Shown here piece by piece: positions 1-8,319 of a DNA stretch of 64,000 nucleotides (within the stretch, counting starts at the first letter, position 1; every line of letters starts with the position of its first letter). This stretch comes from Curtobacterium flaccumfaciens pv. betae. Lineage in GTDB: Bacteria > Actinomycetota > Actinomycetes > Actinomycetales > Microbacteriaceae. The notes beneath the pieces were generated by a model. The model saw only the letters and a program-made list of their open reading frames with translations. It was not told the origin of the DNA and ran no database searches. The stretch lies in assembly GCF_026241855.1 (NCBI RefSeq), contig NZ_JAPJDC010000001.1:1736001-1800000 (forward strand). Reading direction: 5' to 3'. The position numbers and the translations under genes are program-made.

Positions 1-1
1 G

Positions 2-229
2 GTCGAGGACCTCGACGCCGTCGGACTCACGGACGTCCGGGCGTTCACCGACCAGACCGACGCGCTGCGCTGGGTCGCCCTGGTGGACCGGCTGTACGAC
101 GCGCAGGTGCGGATCGTCGCCTCGGGCACGCCGCTCGACCAGGTGTACCCCGACGTGATGCTCGAGGGCGGCTACCGCAAGAAGTACCTGCGCGCGGCGT
201 CCCGCGTGGTGGCGCTCACCCGCGCCTGA
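2..229 (+). CDS. zapE: Cell division protein ZapE / AFG1-like ATPase, C-terminal fragment
   Basis: The frame is open from the window edge and ends at TGA 227-229, so only the last 75 residues are visible; the P-loop part lies outside. The remaining segment reads as the end of the AFG1/ZapE ATPase family: a DRLYDAQVRIVASG strand (family: D-x-LYD-x-x-V-x-hydrophobic), then GGYRKKYLRAASRVVAL near the terminus, matching the family's closing FxRTxSRLxEM-like helix. Members are P-loop ATPases linked to the division ring in E. coli. The gene is followed by a 210-bp gap carrying the regulatory region of the ammonium transporter. Assignment rests on the C-terminal pattern only. Confidence 0.7.
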   Translation, partial: VEDLDAVGLTDVRAFTDQTDALRWVALVDRLYDAQVRIVASGTPLDQVYPDVMLEGGYRKKYLRAASRVVALTRA

Positions 230-332
230 GGACCCCTCGCCGTCAGACCGATCTGTCCACGGCGGTCTCCTGCCCCTCGCGCAGGGGACATCGGGCCGGC
301 GGAAACACGACGTTTACAAACGGCGCGGTCGC

Positions 333-348
333 GTTACATCCGCGAAAC
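333..348 (+). promoter_or_regulatory. GlnR-type nitrogen box upstream of amtB
   Basis: The sequence GTTAC-N6-GAAAC occurs exactly here, 91 bp before the chosen start codon of the ammonium transporter. This matches the half-site pair GTnAC-n6-GAAAC described for GlnR in streptomycetes and mycobacteria. A second, poorer set of half-sites (GAAAC near 302, TTTAC near 313) lies upstream. It fits nitrogen-limitation control of amtB; binding is inferred. Confidence 0.55.
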
Positions 349-439
349 AGTTCGTGCTCCCTCGTGAAACCTCGCCTCGCCAGACTCTGTGACACCCGAG
401 GCGGTCCAAGAGCCGCTCGTGCAATCGAGAGGTGAGCAG

Positions 440-1714
440 ATGCTTGATCAGGGCAACACGACGTTCGTGTTGGTGATGGCTGCGCTGGTGTTGTTCATGA
501 CACCCGGCCTGGCCTTCTTCTACGGCGGCTTGGTGAAGGCCAAGTCCGTCATCTCCATGATGATGATGTCGTTCGGTGCGATCGCGCTCGTGAGCGTGCT
601 CTGGGTGGTCTACGGCTACGCGATCGCCTTCGCCAACCACGGCGACGGCACGGCGGTCTCCGGCGTGGTCGGGTTCTTCAGCATCGACTGGAACCAGATC
701 GGCCTCGGCCAGGCCTTCGAGGAGGCGAAGTCCTCGAACATCCAGGCGGCGTACCCGTCGATGGCCTTCGTCGGGTTCCAGGCGACGTTCGCGATCATCA
801 CCGTCGCGCTCATCTCCGGCGCCATCGCCGACCGCGCCAAGTTCGGCGCGTGGATGGTCTTCGCCGGCGTCTGGGTCACGGTCGTCTACTTCCCGGTCGC
901 CTCGTGGGTCTTCAACCTGACCTCCGGCTGGGCCGCCACGTGGGGCGTCATCGACTTCGCCGGTGGCACCGCGGTGCACATCAACGCCGGTGCAGCGGGT
1001 CTCGCCCTGGCGATCGTGCTCGGCAAGCGCGTCGGCTTCGCCAAGGGCGCGCACAAGCCGCACAACCCGCCCTTCGTCCTGCTCGGTGCCGCCATCCTGT
1101 GGTTCGGCTGGTTCGGCTTCAACGCCGGCTCCGAGGGTGCTGCTGACGGCATCGCCGCGATCGCCTGGGTGAACACCCTCGCCGCCCCGGCCGCCGCCAT
1201 CCTCGGCTGGCTGCTCATCGAGAAGCTCAAGGACGGCAAGGCGACCTCCGTCGGTGCCGCCTCGGGTGCCGTCACCGGCCTCGTCGCGATCACCCCGGCC
1301 TGTGCCGCGCTGACCCCGGGTTGGGGCATCCTGCTCGGCTTCCTCGCCGGCATCGTCTGCTGCTTCGCCATCGACTGGAAGTACCGCCTGGGCTTCGACG
1401 ACTCGCTCGACGTGGTCGGCGTCCACCTGGTCGGCGGCATCTTCGGCACGCTGTTCCTCGGCTTCTTCGCCAACGACACCGGCCTGATCTACTCCGGCTC
1501 GTTCGAGCAGCTCGGCAAGCAGGCGGCTGCAGCGGGTGCCGTCGGCGCGTACTCGTTCGTCCTGGCCTTCGTCATCGGCTGGATCATCGAGAAGACGATG
1601 GGCTTCCGCGTCAAGACCGAGGACGAGGTCGCGGGCATCGACACCGCGGTCCACGGCGAAGAGGGCTACGTCCTCTACGAGCAGACCGACGACAGCCCGG
1701 TCAGCGTCCGCTAG
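440..1714 (+). CDS. amtB: Ammonium transporter (Amt/MEP/Rh family)
   Basis: Integral membrane channel for ammonium uptake. The 424-residue product has about eleven hydrophobic segments and the family hallmarks: an early TPGLAFFYGGLV stretch, the central DFAGGTAVHINAGAAGLALA signature carrying the first pore histidine, and LDVVGVHLVGGIFGTLFLGF carrying the second. I chose ATG 440 because AGGTGAG precedes it at good distance; an in-frame ATG at 389 would add 17 polar residues before the first membrane segment. No GlnK (PII) gene follows, unlike many amtB operons; instead a strong hairpin ends the unit. A GlnR-like box upstream suggests nitrogen control. Confidence 0.95.
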   Translation: MLDQGNTTFVLVMAALVLFMTPGLAFFYGGLVKAKSVISMMMMSFGAIALVSVLWVVYGYAIAFANHGDGTAVSGVVGFFSIDWNQIGLGQAFEEAKSSNIQAAYPSMAFVGFQATFAIITVALISGAIADRAKFGAWMVFAGVWVTVVYFPVASWVFNLTSGWAATWGVIDFAGGTAVHINAGAAGLALAIVLGKRVGFAKGAHKPHNPPFVLLGAAILWFGWFGFNAGSEGAADGIAAIAWVNTLAAPAAAILGWLLIEKLKDGKATSVGAASGAVTGLVAITPACAALTPGWGILLGFLAGIVCCFAIDWKYRLGFDDSLDVVGVHLVGGIFGTLFLGFFANDTGLIYSGSFEQLGKQAAAAGAVGAYSFVLAFVIGWIIEKTMGFRVKTEDEVAGIDTAVHGEEGYVLYEQTDDSPVSVR

Positions 1715-1730
1715 ACACGCTCCACCACCG

Positions 1731-1778
1731 CACGACGACGGGCCCCGCGCACACAGCAGCGCGGGGCCCGTCGTCGTG
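1731..1778 (+). terminator. Strong hairpin after amtB
   Basis: A 20-bp perfect inverted repeat (arms 1731-1750 and 1759-1778, 8-base loop) begins 17 bp after the amtB stop. It has no T-tract, as is usual for high-GC actinobacteria. It separates amtB from the toxin-locus gene beginning at 1812. Confidence 0.75.
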
Positions 1779-1811
1779 TGCGGGACCATCCCCGGCCGGT
1801 AGGGTTCCGGC

Positions 1812-2933
1812 GTGGACGACGTCACCCTCGCGCACCCGCTCGTCGACGCGGTCGGGCCCGGCTTCGTCGTCTCCGAAACCGACGCCGCGATCGTGTCGCT
1901 GTCCTCCGCCCGGATGGGGCTCGTGCTCGAGACACGGGCCGCCGACCTCGCGTTCGTGCTGCTCACCCCGCCCACCAGCCGCCTCACCCCGGCGATGCTC
2001 GCGATGCTCCGGCGCACGAGCAGCGCGTGGGTCGTCCGCGAGGGCGACCGCTACCGCGCCGCCGGCTCCACCGAGGTCGTCGACGACGTCGCGACCGCGA
2101 TGTTCGCCCCGCAGGCCTCCCAGCGCACCACCCGGCTCGGCGCCGACGAGGTCCCCTGGGTCGAGCTGATCGTGTCCGTCCACCACCCCGCCACCGAGCA
2201 GGCCGGCATCGGTCGCACCGCTGAGCTCCTGCTCGGGGGACTCGCCGGCAGTGCGCCCACGGCCTGGGGCACGGTCGAGCCGGCCACGCTCGCGTGGAGC
2301 GTCGGTGCCGTCACGGACTTCGCCCGTGGGCGCGCGCCCCGACCGACCCGGCTCGTCGCCGTCGGCCCGGTCGACGGTGGGTTCGCCGCGGTACAGCTCC
2401 GCATCGAACGGTCCGCGACGGGCGTCACCGAGGAGACACGGCTGGCACTGCCTCGGCCAGGGCCCACGCGGCCGGTCCCGGGGCGACGCGCCAGCGGCGG
2501 GCCGGCCGTGCCGGTGGGGAGAGGCACGGTGCCGGTCCCCGGGAACGGCTCGCCTCCGGTGGACGGTCCGGTCGTCGACGTCCTGGCCGACCTCGCGCGT
2601 CGACAGCGCGTGCTGCTCGCAACGGCGTGGCGGGCGGGCGGGCACGCAGACGCGACCCTCGCCGCTCGGCAGCGCGGCATGCCCGTCCCCCTCGGAGCGG
2701 TCGTCGGTGCCGCCGCCGTGCGGGACCTCGGCGTCGACACCGGTTCGTTGCCGGTGGGTGCCATGCCGGTCGGGACGCCGCGCGTGCCGTCGCTGCTGCT
2801 CGACTTCGCGCCGCCGACCGCAGGGCTGACCGGGGGCGCCGAGGTGGAGGCTCGCTGGCGGCGGCTGGCCGAGCTCGGCACCGCGCTCGGCCCCCGTGCC
2901 GTCGAGCTGCTGGGATTCGGGGCGGACCGATGA
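1812..2933 (+). CDS. DUF6177-like protein of a polymorphic toxin / type VII-like locus
   Basis: 373-residue soluble protein with no signal peptide or membrane segment. It opens with LAHPLVDAVGPGFVVSETDAA and has a Pro/Gly-rich middle (about residues 218-250) separating two folded parts. I believe it belongs to the DUF6177 family, found in Microbacteriaceae and streptomycetes beside small WXG100-like proteins; that family name is from memory. It starts a run of four overlapping or closely spaced genes (next start overlaps its stop as ATGA) ending in a large toxin, so it is probably an accessory or chaperone-like part of the toxin export locus. GTG start; the ribosome-binding site is weak. No enzymatic motif seen. 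Confidence 0.6.
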   Translation: MDDVTLAHPLVDAVGPGFVVSETDAAIVSLSSARMGLVLETRAADLAFVLLTPPTSRLTPAMLAMLRRTSSAWVVREGDRYRAAGSTEVVDDVATAMFAPQASQRTTRLGADEVPWVELIVSVHHPATEQAGIGRTAELLLGGLAGSAPTAWGTVEPATLAWSVGAVTDFARGRAPRPTRLVAVGPVDGGFAAVQLRIERSATGVTEETRLALPRPGPTRPVPGRRASGGPAVPVGRGTVPVPGNGSPPVDGPVVDVLADLARRQRVLLATAWRAGGHADATLAARQRGMPVPLGAVVGAAAVRDLGVDTGSLPVGAMPVGTPRVPSLLLDFAPPTAGLTGGAEVEARWRRLAELGTALGPRAVELLGFGADR

Positions 2934-3286
2934 GCGCCGAGTGGACGATCCTCAGCGCCGACCACGTGGACGCTGCAGCCGTGCTCACCGGAGCCGCCGC
3001 GGTCGACCCCGCGATCGGCATCCGCCAGCTCTGGGCGGGCGATGCGCTGCAGCTCGTGTCGGACGACGGGGTGGTGCTCCTCACGCTCTTCCAGTCCCGC
3101 CGGCTCGACAGCACCACCGATGCCGAACGGCTGCTCACCAGACCGTTGTCGGTGGCGGGTGATCGGCTATGGTGGACCGAGAACCACGCGGCCGCGCAAC
3201 CCCCGTTCCGGGGGACGGCCGAACGGATCGTGCACAGCATCGCGGACGCCGCCGGGGGAACGGCTGCGTCCCGAGCCGCGCACTGA
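2930..3286 (+). CDS. Small hypothetical protein in the toxin locus
   Basis: 118-residue product, unrecognised. The ATG overlaps the upstream stop (ATGA at 2930), which indicates translational coupling and decides the start; a longer in-frame extension upstream lies wholly inside the previous gene and is discarded. It opens MSAEWTILSADHVDAAAVL and ends in an Ala-rich tail. No signal peptide, membrane segment or catalytic motif is visible. Its position between the DUF6177-like gene and the DUF6507-like WXG protein suggests a structural or accessory role in the same toxin unit; no function can be assigned. Confidence 0.65.
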   Translation: MSAEWTILSADHVDAAAVLTGAAAVDPAIGIRQLWAGDALQLVSDDGVVLLTLFQSRRLDSTTDAERLLTRPLSVAGDRLWWTENHAAAQPPFRGTAERIVHSIADAAGGTAASRAAH

Positions 3287-3331
3287 CCACGCGATCGCTC
3301 TGACCGAGCGGGACGACGACCAGGGGGAGCC

Positions 3332-3691
3332 ATGGGGAACGGCTGGCAGATCGAGCCCGCGGGCGTGCAGACGACGCTCACCGACACCGAGACCGCGGCG
3401 ACGAACCTCTCGACCGCGTTCGACGGTCTTGCCGACGCCCACGCGGCGCTCACGACCGCCGTCGGGGACGACCAGGCGGTTGCCGGCGCCGTCGCGGCAC
3501 TCATCGAGAGCCACTCTGCCCTCCTGACCCGCGTGGGCAACCACATCACGGCCGGTCTGGCCGGCGCTGCCACCGCGACCCTCGCCTACTACCACGGTGA
3601 CGAGGAGATGGCTGCGACGGCGCAGACCAACGCGATCCGTGCCTCCAGTACCGGCGATTTCTCGGCCTTCGACCTGGGTGGTGACCAGTGA
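3332..3691 (+). CDS. WXG100-like small helical protein (DUF6507-like)
   Basis: 119-residue protein, mainly helical, beginning MGNGWQIEPAGVQTTLTDTE and containing the string AYYHGDEEMAATAQ near the end. The early W and Pro-Ala-Gly-Val-Q pattern followed by amphipathic helices resembles the DUF6507 family of actinobacterial ESX-like proteins. ATG 3332 is preceded by GGGGGAG. Its stop overlaps the GTG of the large toxin, so the two are probably made together; a helical partner or export adaptor for the toxin is the likely role. Family assignment is from memory of the pattern. Confidence 0.65.
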   Translation: MGNGWQIEPAGVQTTLTDTETAATNLSTAFDGLADAHAALTTAVGDDQAVAGAVAALIESHSALLTRVGNHITAGLAGAATATLAYYHGDEEMAATAQTNAIRASSTGDFSAFDLGGDQ

Positions 3692-5688
3692 CGAGCCAGT
3701 GCCGCGCTGACGGCCTGATCGATCCGGACGCGATCCCCGGCGCGAACATCGACGCGGCGAAGGTCGAGACCGCCGGCACGGCGTTCTCGACGTCGGCCAC
3801 CGACGTCGAGACGCGCGGCGGCGAGGTGAAGACCGCCTGGGCGAAGCTCGGCAGCAGCTACACCACGCCGGACTCCACCGAACTGCTCGCGGTCATGGAC
3901 GGCGTCGAGACCGACACCGCTTCGCTCGCCGCGACCCTGCAGAAGGCGTCGACGTTCATCGGTGACTACGCGACCGCCGTCGCGCCCATCGCGAAGCGGC
4001 TCGTCGAGCTGAAGGCCGAGGCCGCGACGTTCGTCGAGAAGGCGCTCAAGGGCAAGACCGTCGGCCCGTGGGACCCGGAACACCCCGCCAACCAGGGCAT
4101 CGTCGGGCTCGTCCAGAACTTCGGCGAGGTGCTCGACGACGTGCACCTGCCGTGGGACCAGTACACGCCGTACGTCGACGAGAACAACGAGCTGCTCACC
4201 AAGGTCGCCGAGCAGGAGACCAAGCTCTCCGCGGCTTCCGCCGAGTGTGTCAACGCGATCAACGGGCTGCGCACCGACATGTGCCTGGCCCCGGTGCAGG
4301 CCGTCGACTACACGGCGGCCGTCAAGGCGAACGAACCGATGCCGTGGGGGAGCACCGGGCGCGGTGACCAGTCGTGCCAAGAATCGTTCGACTCCGGCGT
4401 GTACGACGCCGCGAAGGGCACGGTCGAGGGACTCGGCGGACTGATCGGGTACAACTCGCAGACCGGCGAGTGGGGCGACGGCGACTGGGCGGCGCAGTCC
4501 TGGAAGGGCTTCGCGGAGTCCCTCGGACTGATCGTCCTGTTGGGCAGCCCGCCGCTCCTCCTCGCCGCGGCGCTGCCGAAGGGCGTCCTGCCGGATGTCG
4601 TCGGCGACACCGCGCGGAACATCATGGACCAGCAGAAGACCCTCGTCGAGGGCTTCGTCGGGTCGCCAGAGGACTGGCGGGACGACCCCGCTCACGCCGC
4701 CGGTGGTGCCGCGTTCAACATCGGCACGCTCTTCATCCCCGGCGCGGGCGAGATCGGCGCGGGCGCGAAGGTCGCGGCGCTCGGGTCGCGGCTCGCGGTG
4801 CTCGTGGCGGACGGCAGCAAGCTCGCGGCGATCGGTTCGAAGGTCGCGGCCGCCGGCACCACGATCGTGCGCGTCGGGGATGCGCTGTCGAGCCTGCCGG
4901 GCAAGGCGTTGTCGGGAGTCTCGGACCTGCTGGCGCGGGGGCGTGGCGGGTTCGCGGATGCGCTCCGGGGGCTCGGGGACAAGATCCCCACCGTGAAGGT
5001 CAGTGTCGAGCACGCCATGGCGACGCCGGACGGGTTCGGGGTGGGGGTCGGGCGGCCGCACATCGAGGTGGGGAACCCGGGTTCGGGTGGGCACTGGTTG
5101 CACTCGGTGGCGGATCACGTTGAGCCGTCGGGGACACACAGGGGCGGACACGGTGATCAGGTGGTCGAACCAGCCGCACCGCCTGCTCGTGACCCCCACA
5201 CGGCGATCGCTCCGGGGGACCAGCCGGTCATAGGACGCGTGGAACTCCAGTCTGATCACGCGACCGCGACGTGGGAGCTGGTGAAGCGCAACAAGGCCGG
5301 AATGGCCGAGCAGCAGTACTTCACCGGGATTCACCAACCAGGTGACGGAACTGTGCCGGAACTCGTGATCCGGACCGACGACGGGAGAAAGGTAGCCCTG
5401 GACGGCTTCCGAGTGGAGGCCGGCGAACGCGTCTTCGTGGACACGAAGGGCGATCACTCGTTCTGGTACACGTTCAAGAAGTGGACGCCCGAGCAGTTGT
5501 TCGCGAAGGACGGCGCTGAGATCGACAAGGTGGTCTCGAGCATCCGCCGGCAGCTTCAAGCGATCGAGGACGTCGGTGGCGGCCGACTAGAATACATCGT
5601 GACGGACAGACGCTTCGGCGAACTCCTCGATGACACGCTCGTCGACCAACGGCTCGACGTCGATGTGATCATTCGGTCGATGCCATGA
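3688..5688 (+). CDS. Polymorphic toxin with WXG/LXG-like N-terminus and PD-(D/E)XK-type nuclease tip
   Basis: 666-residue product starting at GTG 3688, overlapping the preceding stop. Residues 1-220 are alanine-rich helices like ESX/LXG toxin heads. Residues 275-300 and 340-400 hold hydrophobic stretches. Residues ~400-476 form a Gly-rich linker (SLPGKALSGVSDLLARGR region) that is duplicated downstream at 6843-7074. The C-terminal ~140 residues look like the toxic tip: Asp572 in ALDGF, then VFVDTKG with Asp585 and Lys587, fits the D...(D/E)xK layout of restriction-endonuclease-fold toxins such as Tox-REase-5. The gene directly downstream is the expected immunity partner. Nuclease activity is inferred from the motif. 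Confidence 0.75.
   Translation: MTSQCRADGLIDPDAIPGANIDAAKVETAGTAFSTSATDVETRGGEVKTAWAKLGSSYTTPDSTELLAVMDGVETDTASLAATLQKASTFIGDYATAVAPIAKRLVELKAEAATFVEKALKGKTVGPWDPEHPANQGIVGLVQNFGEVLDDVHLPWDQYTPYVDENNELLTKVAEQETKLSAASAECVNAINGLRTDMCLAPVQAVDYTAAVKANEPMPWGSTGRGDQSCQESFDSGVYDAAKGTVEGLGGLIGYNSQTGEWGDGDWAAQSWKGFAESLGLIVLLGSPPLLLAAALPKGVLPDVVGDTARNIMDQQKTLVEGFVGSPEDWRDDPAHAAGGAAFNIGTLFIPGAGEIGAGAKVAALGSRLAVLVADGSKLAAIGSKVAAAGTTIVRVGDALSSLPGKALSGVSDLLARGRGGFADALRGLGDKIPTVKVSVEHAMATPDGFGVGVGRPHIEVGNPGSGGHWLHSVADHVEPSGTHRGGHGDQVVEPAAPPARDPHTAIAPGDQPVIGRVELQSDHATATWELVKRNKAGMAEQQYFTGIHQPGDGTVPELVIRTDDGRKVALDGFRVEAGERVFVDTKGDHSFWYTFKKWTPEQLFAKDGAEIDKVVSSIRRQLQAIEDVGGGRLEYIVTDRRFGELLDDTLVDQRLDVDVIIRSMP
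4884..5115 (+). repeat. Toxin linker module, copy A (intact gene)
   Basis: About 232 bp of the toxin gene, encoding the linker before the C-terminal tip, is closely similar to copy B at 6843-7074 (constant offset 1959, no gaps). Such conserved pre-tip segments allow tip exchange by recombination in polymorphic toxins; here the duplication shows a past event. Confidence 0.85.
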
Positions 5689-5704
5689 CGACGGACGGAA
5701 AGAA

Positions 5705-6454
5705 TTGACCTCGATCTGGACCACACAGCAGCCTTCGATCCGGGTCCAGTGGGGAACCCGGTCGTTCGACGCAACTGGGGTGATATCGGCGTTGCGAGAG
5801 TCATTGAAGGTGTTGGCGCTCTGCGGACCGCCATTCGCTGGCCCTTGGACCCTCCTCGACCCCTCCTCCCAGGACGCGGACGGCTCGCGTGTCGACGAGC
5901 TCGCCGACTCCGATGTCGAGCTCCTCATCGAACGAGGAGTTGCGCGTAACCATGATGGTCAGCCATTTCCGCAAGACGGTTACGGTGTGACGTTGGTGAG
6001 CATGCCGACCGAGGGTGTCGGGGCCTCCTTGCGACTGCATGTCGGCGCGTCGGTGACTCGGCACATCGTGAACGAAGTTGCAGTGTCACTTCGGGCGCTC
6101 GAACCAGGAGCGTCAGTAGACCTCCGGGACTCCTTCGGAAAACATCAGGCCGAAGTCGTCGGGAGACTCGTCGAACTCTGGCACGCCGATCTTGCGCAGG
6201 TCTCCGTGCGCGACGCCAACCGGAGTCAGAAACGATTTGCAACCCTCATCGGTCTGACCAACTTCTTCCGCGGAGACCACAGTTCCGTTTTGTCCGCGAT
6301 CGACCTGCCGACCGCAGCCAAGACGACGGTCGCGGACGGGGGCACGTGGCTCATGATCGATGACGACTCCGACGACTTGGTGACAACAGTGGCGAGCATC
6401 GTGGCGACCGCCGATGTCATCGAGGATGCCGGCGGCCTCATCGTCTCTTCTTGA
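5705..6454 (+). CDS. Putative immunity protein for the PD-(D/E)XK toxin (Imm52-like)
   Basis: 249-residue soluble protein placed 16 bp after the toxin stop, the standard place for a cognate immunity gene. It begins MTSIWTTQQPSIRVQWGTRS from a TTG with a short-spaced GGAAAG upstream; no better in-frame ATG exists. Mixed alpha/beta character with Asp-rich patches (SDSD-like stretches and IDDDSDD near the end), typical for proteins that mask basic nuclease surfaces. Tox-REase-5 toxins are commonly paired with Imm52, and length and context fit, but I recognise no diagnostic Imm52 residues, so the family is tentative. Lower GC than flanking housekeeping genes, consistent with island origin. Confidence 0.6.
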   Translation: MTSIWTTQQPSIRVQWGTRSFDATGVISALRESLKVLALCGPPFAGPWTLLDPSSQDADGSRVDELADSDVELLIERGVARNHDGQPFPQDGYGVTLVSMPTEGVGASLRLHVGASVTRHIVNEVAVSLRALEPGASVDLRDSFGKHQAEVVGRLVELWHADLAQVSVRDANRSQKRFATLIGLTNFFRGDHSSVLSAIDLPTAAKTTVADGGTWLMIDDDSDDLVTTVASIVATADVIEDAGGLIVSS

Positions 6455-6547
6455 TCGCCGTCGTGGACTCGCATGACGGCGCGTAGCGGTGGCCAGACAA
6501 TTCGGCAGATCGTGTTTCGAGGGACAACGGCCGGCGAGCCGCGGGCG

Positions 6548-6842
6548 ATGATCACCCCGGACCCACGCGCCTGGAATGCGGCGACTCTCCGTCGCACCTC
6601 CTCGTCGCTGAGCGGTCTGCTCCCAGCAGCGTTCTACCCGTTGTGGGGATGAACTACGACGATGCGCCTGCCCCTCTGCGGGACGCACTCGAAGGCTTCT
6701 CGGAGGCTTCCGCGATCACAATCCGATCCGAAATCCGGAACATCCTCGATTCTGGTAGCAGCGATGAGGGCGTGTTCTCGCTGATCTCGGGGTTCAACGC
6801 AAACATCGATCCAGTCGACGACTTCAGAGTCGGCGGTCGGGC
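6548..6842 (+). pseudogene. Frameshifted CdiI_2-like immunity gene remnant
   Basis: From ATG 6548 the frame reads LRRTSSSLSGLLPAAFYPLW and then stops at TGA 6650. One base earlier in phase, from 6649, the frame continues MNYDDAPAPLRDALEGFSEA. Laid against the intact gene at 7698-8045 (LPAIFYPAWEMDYRDASEAL), the two halves are collinear with one base missing at about 6647-6648. Similarity ends at GGRAL, where the sequence switches to the toxin linker copy at 6843. This is a dead immunity gene truncated by recombination. A 217-codon open frame from 6643 to 7296 spans the junction but is a by-product of the frameshift and fusion. Confidence 0.75.
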
Positions 6843-7074
6843 CTTGTCGGCGCTGCCGGGGAAGGCGTTGTCCGGGGTCTCGGACCTGCTGGCGCGGGGG
6901 CGCGGCGTGTTCGCGGATGCGCTCCGGCGGCTCGGGGACAACATCCCAACCGTGAAGGTCAGCGTCGAGCACGCCAAGGCGACGCCGGACGGGTTCGGCG
7001 TCGGGGTCGGGCGGCCGCACATCGAGGTGGGGCGTCCGGATCCGGGGTCGCACTGGTTGCACTCGGTGGCGGAC
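6843..7074 (+). repeat. Toxin linker module, copy B (orphan)
   Basis: Second copy of the toxin linker, offset 1959 bp from copy A at 4884-5115. Most differences are third-position or conservative changes, so it was under coding selection before it became stranded. Confidence 0.85.
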
Positions 7075-7234
7075 CGGGTCGACGGTGGGTCTCACCGCGC
7101 CGAGTCGTCCGCGGGGCTGATTCCCACACCGGAACGATCGAAAGGCCGAATTCGATCAAGTGATCGGACGGCGGTTCAGCGAAGGTGTCTTCACGGACGA
7201 GAAGCAGATGTGGATGCAGTTGTTGTGGGACTAG
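6843..7234 (+). pseudogene. Orphan toxin C-terminal module, degraded
   Basis: Residues matching the linker of the full-length toxin (SALPGKALSGVSDLLARGRG through HWLHSVADRVD) run to about 7085. Downstream the frame drifts. In the +1 phase, 7142-7234 reads FDQVIGRRFSEGVFTDEKQM then a Trp-rich tail ending at TAG 7232, which looks like the natural end of a different toxin tip. The middle of that tip is deleted and out of frame. Together these parts form an orphan toxin module of the kind found behind full-length polymorphic toxins, now non-functional. The following immunity gene at 7293 is probably its partner. Confidence 0.65.
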
Positions 7235-7292
7235 AACAGTCCGGGGGGCTTCGTGGTCCGTACCGCTCACCCGACGAAGCTCGGAGGCTGAC

Positions 7293-7640
7293 GTGACAGG
7301 CATGACCGAGATCGGGTACGAGAACTATTCAGCCATAATCCCACTCCTCGGGGGCTTCCTCGAGAACCTCTACCAGCGTTGGTGGGACGACTACTCGTCC
7401 GTTGCCGTCTACATCGACTTCTACATCGCCGGATTCAGCGGGGAGGAGCTTGCGGAGATGCGGATGGAGTTCGTCTCGTTACGTGTGGATGGCGCAGAGG
7501 ACGGCGAGGTGGAGTCGTTCCTTCGCGGTATGAACGCGAACTACCGCATCGGTTCAGGGTCAGGTCGAGCGTTGTTGCGGGAAGTGGGGCAGCGAGTCGA
7601 CGAGCTCGCCAACGGCGCGATTCCGAAGGCCTTCGACTGA
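7293..7640 (+). CDS. CdiI_2-like immunity protein
   Basis: 115-residue protein; GTG 7293 is preferred because GGAGG at 7283-7287 sits five bases upstream (an ATG at 7302 is possible). It reads PLLGGFLENLYQRWWDDYSS early, then an acidic helix and a GMNANYRIGSGSG stretch near the end. The order leucine-rich start, L-G-G-F/Y, aromatic-W, acidic helices, late Tyr-Arg fits the small contact-dependent inhibition immunity family CdiI_2. It follows the degraded toxin tip ending at 7234, its likely original partner. Kept intact although the toxin is dead, as expected of a protective orphan immunity gene. Confidence 0.65.
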   Translation: MTGMTEIGYENYSAIIPLLGGFLENLYQRWWDDYSSVAVYIDFYIAGFSGEELAEMRMEFVSLRVDGAEDGEVESFLRGMNANYRIGSGSGRALLREVGQRVDELANGAIPKAFD

Positions 7641-7697
7641 ACCTGCTCGGGCTTCTTCATCAAGACCGCATTCCCAACGCCTCCGGAGGTGTGATAC

Positions 7698-8045
7698 ATG
7701 CCTGAGATCGAAGATCTGGGTACGGTGGAACTTCGTCGAACATTTCCCGCGCTTTCGTCTCTTCTCCCTGCAATCTTCTACCCCGCCTGGGAGATGGACT
7801 ACCGTGATGCGTCTGAAGCATTAAATGATGCTCTGGAAGGATTTTCCGCGCAGTCCGCCATCGGTGTACGAGCGGAGATCGAATCAGTACTCAATACCGA
7901 TGTGGACGATGCAGCCGTGTCGGCTCTCCTCCTCAAGCTGAACGCCAGCGTCGACCTGATGACCCACACCGGATTGGGGGGACGGGCGTTCCTCGAGGAA
8001 TTCGCGAGCGCAGTCGTAACCCACGTTTTCCGGCCGTCGGCCTAG
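7698..8045 (+). CDS. CdiI_2-like immunity protein
   Basis: 115-residue protein from ATG 7698 with a good GGAGGTG site. It contains FPALSSLLPAIFYPAWEMDY, then SEALNDALEGFSAQSAIGVR and a GLGGRAF motif near the end. It is a diverged relative of the gene at 7293 and a close relative of the broken copy at 6548-6842. No toxin gene precedes it, so it is an orphan immunity gene, presumably guarding against a toxin tip carried by neighbouring strains. Function is inferred from family and context. Confidence 0.65.
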   Translation: MPEIEDLGTVELRRTFPALSSLLPAIFYPAWEMDYRDASEALNDALEGFSAQSAIGVRAEIESVLNTDVDDAAVSALLLKLNASVDLMTHTGLGGRAFLEEFASAVVTHVFRPSA

Positions 8046-8319
8046 CGACATCCATCGAGGCACCGGTAACGACAACTCATTGAGCTCTTGGCACAGGGGC
8101 CGATTCAAGAGCCAGAGGCCTCGCCGATCGAGTCCTGTACCTGACGTCATCGACCCGCAGAATGCACTCGCGATCCTCACGTTCGATCTGCTGGGATCGG
8201 GGTGGGAACGCTCGGTATTCTTGATCAGCTGCGGCGCCAAAGGCAGACAGTCTGCGGCAAGTGATCATCGAGATTCCCGTCTCCTTCGAGACGTCGACCC
8301 GAGCCGGAGGACTGAAAGG
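8046..8319 (+). pseudogene. Remnant of a YezG-type immunity gene start and flanking DNA
   Basis: This 274-bp gap is not empty. Around 8120-8215 it carries a partial copy of the DNA that precedes and begins the third copy of the YezG-like gene: the string GAGGCCTCGCCGAT recurs at 8117 and 9338, and NALAILTFDLLGSGWER aligns with the starts of the genes at 8320 and 9393. It breaks off after ~20 codons at CTCGGTATTCTTGATC, a string that recurs as CGATATTCTTGATC near 9239. A long open frame fuses this debris to the intact gene at 8320 but has no support as a protein start. Confidence 0.6.

Noticed and set aside
8080..8319. N-terminal extension of the YezG-like protein from 8080
   Set aside because: The extension is built from debris duplicated near 9335-9410; the good ribosome-binding site and family start lie at 8320.
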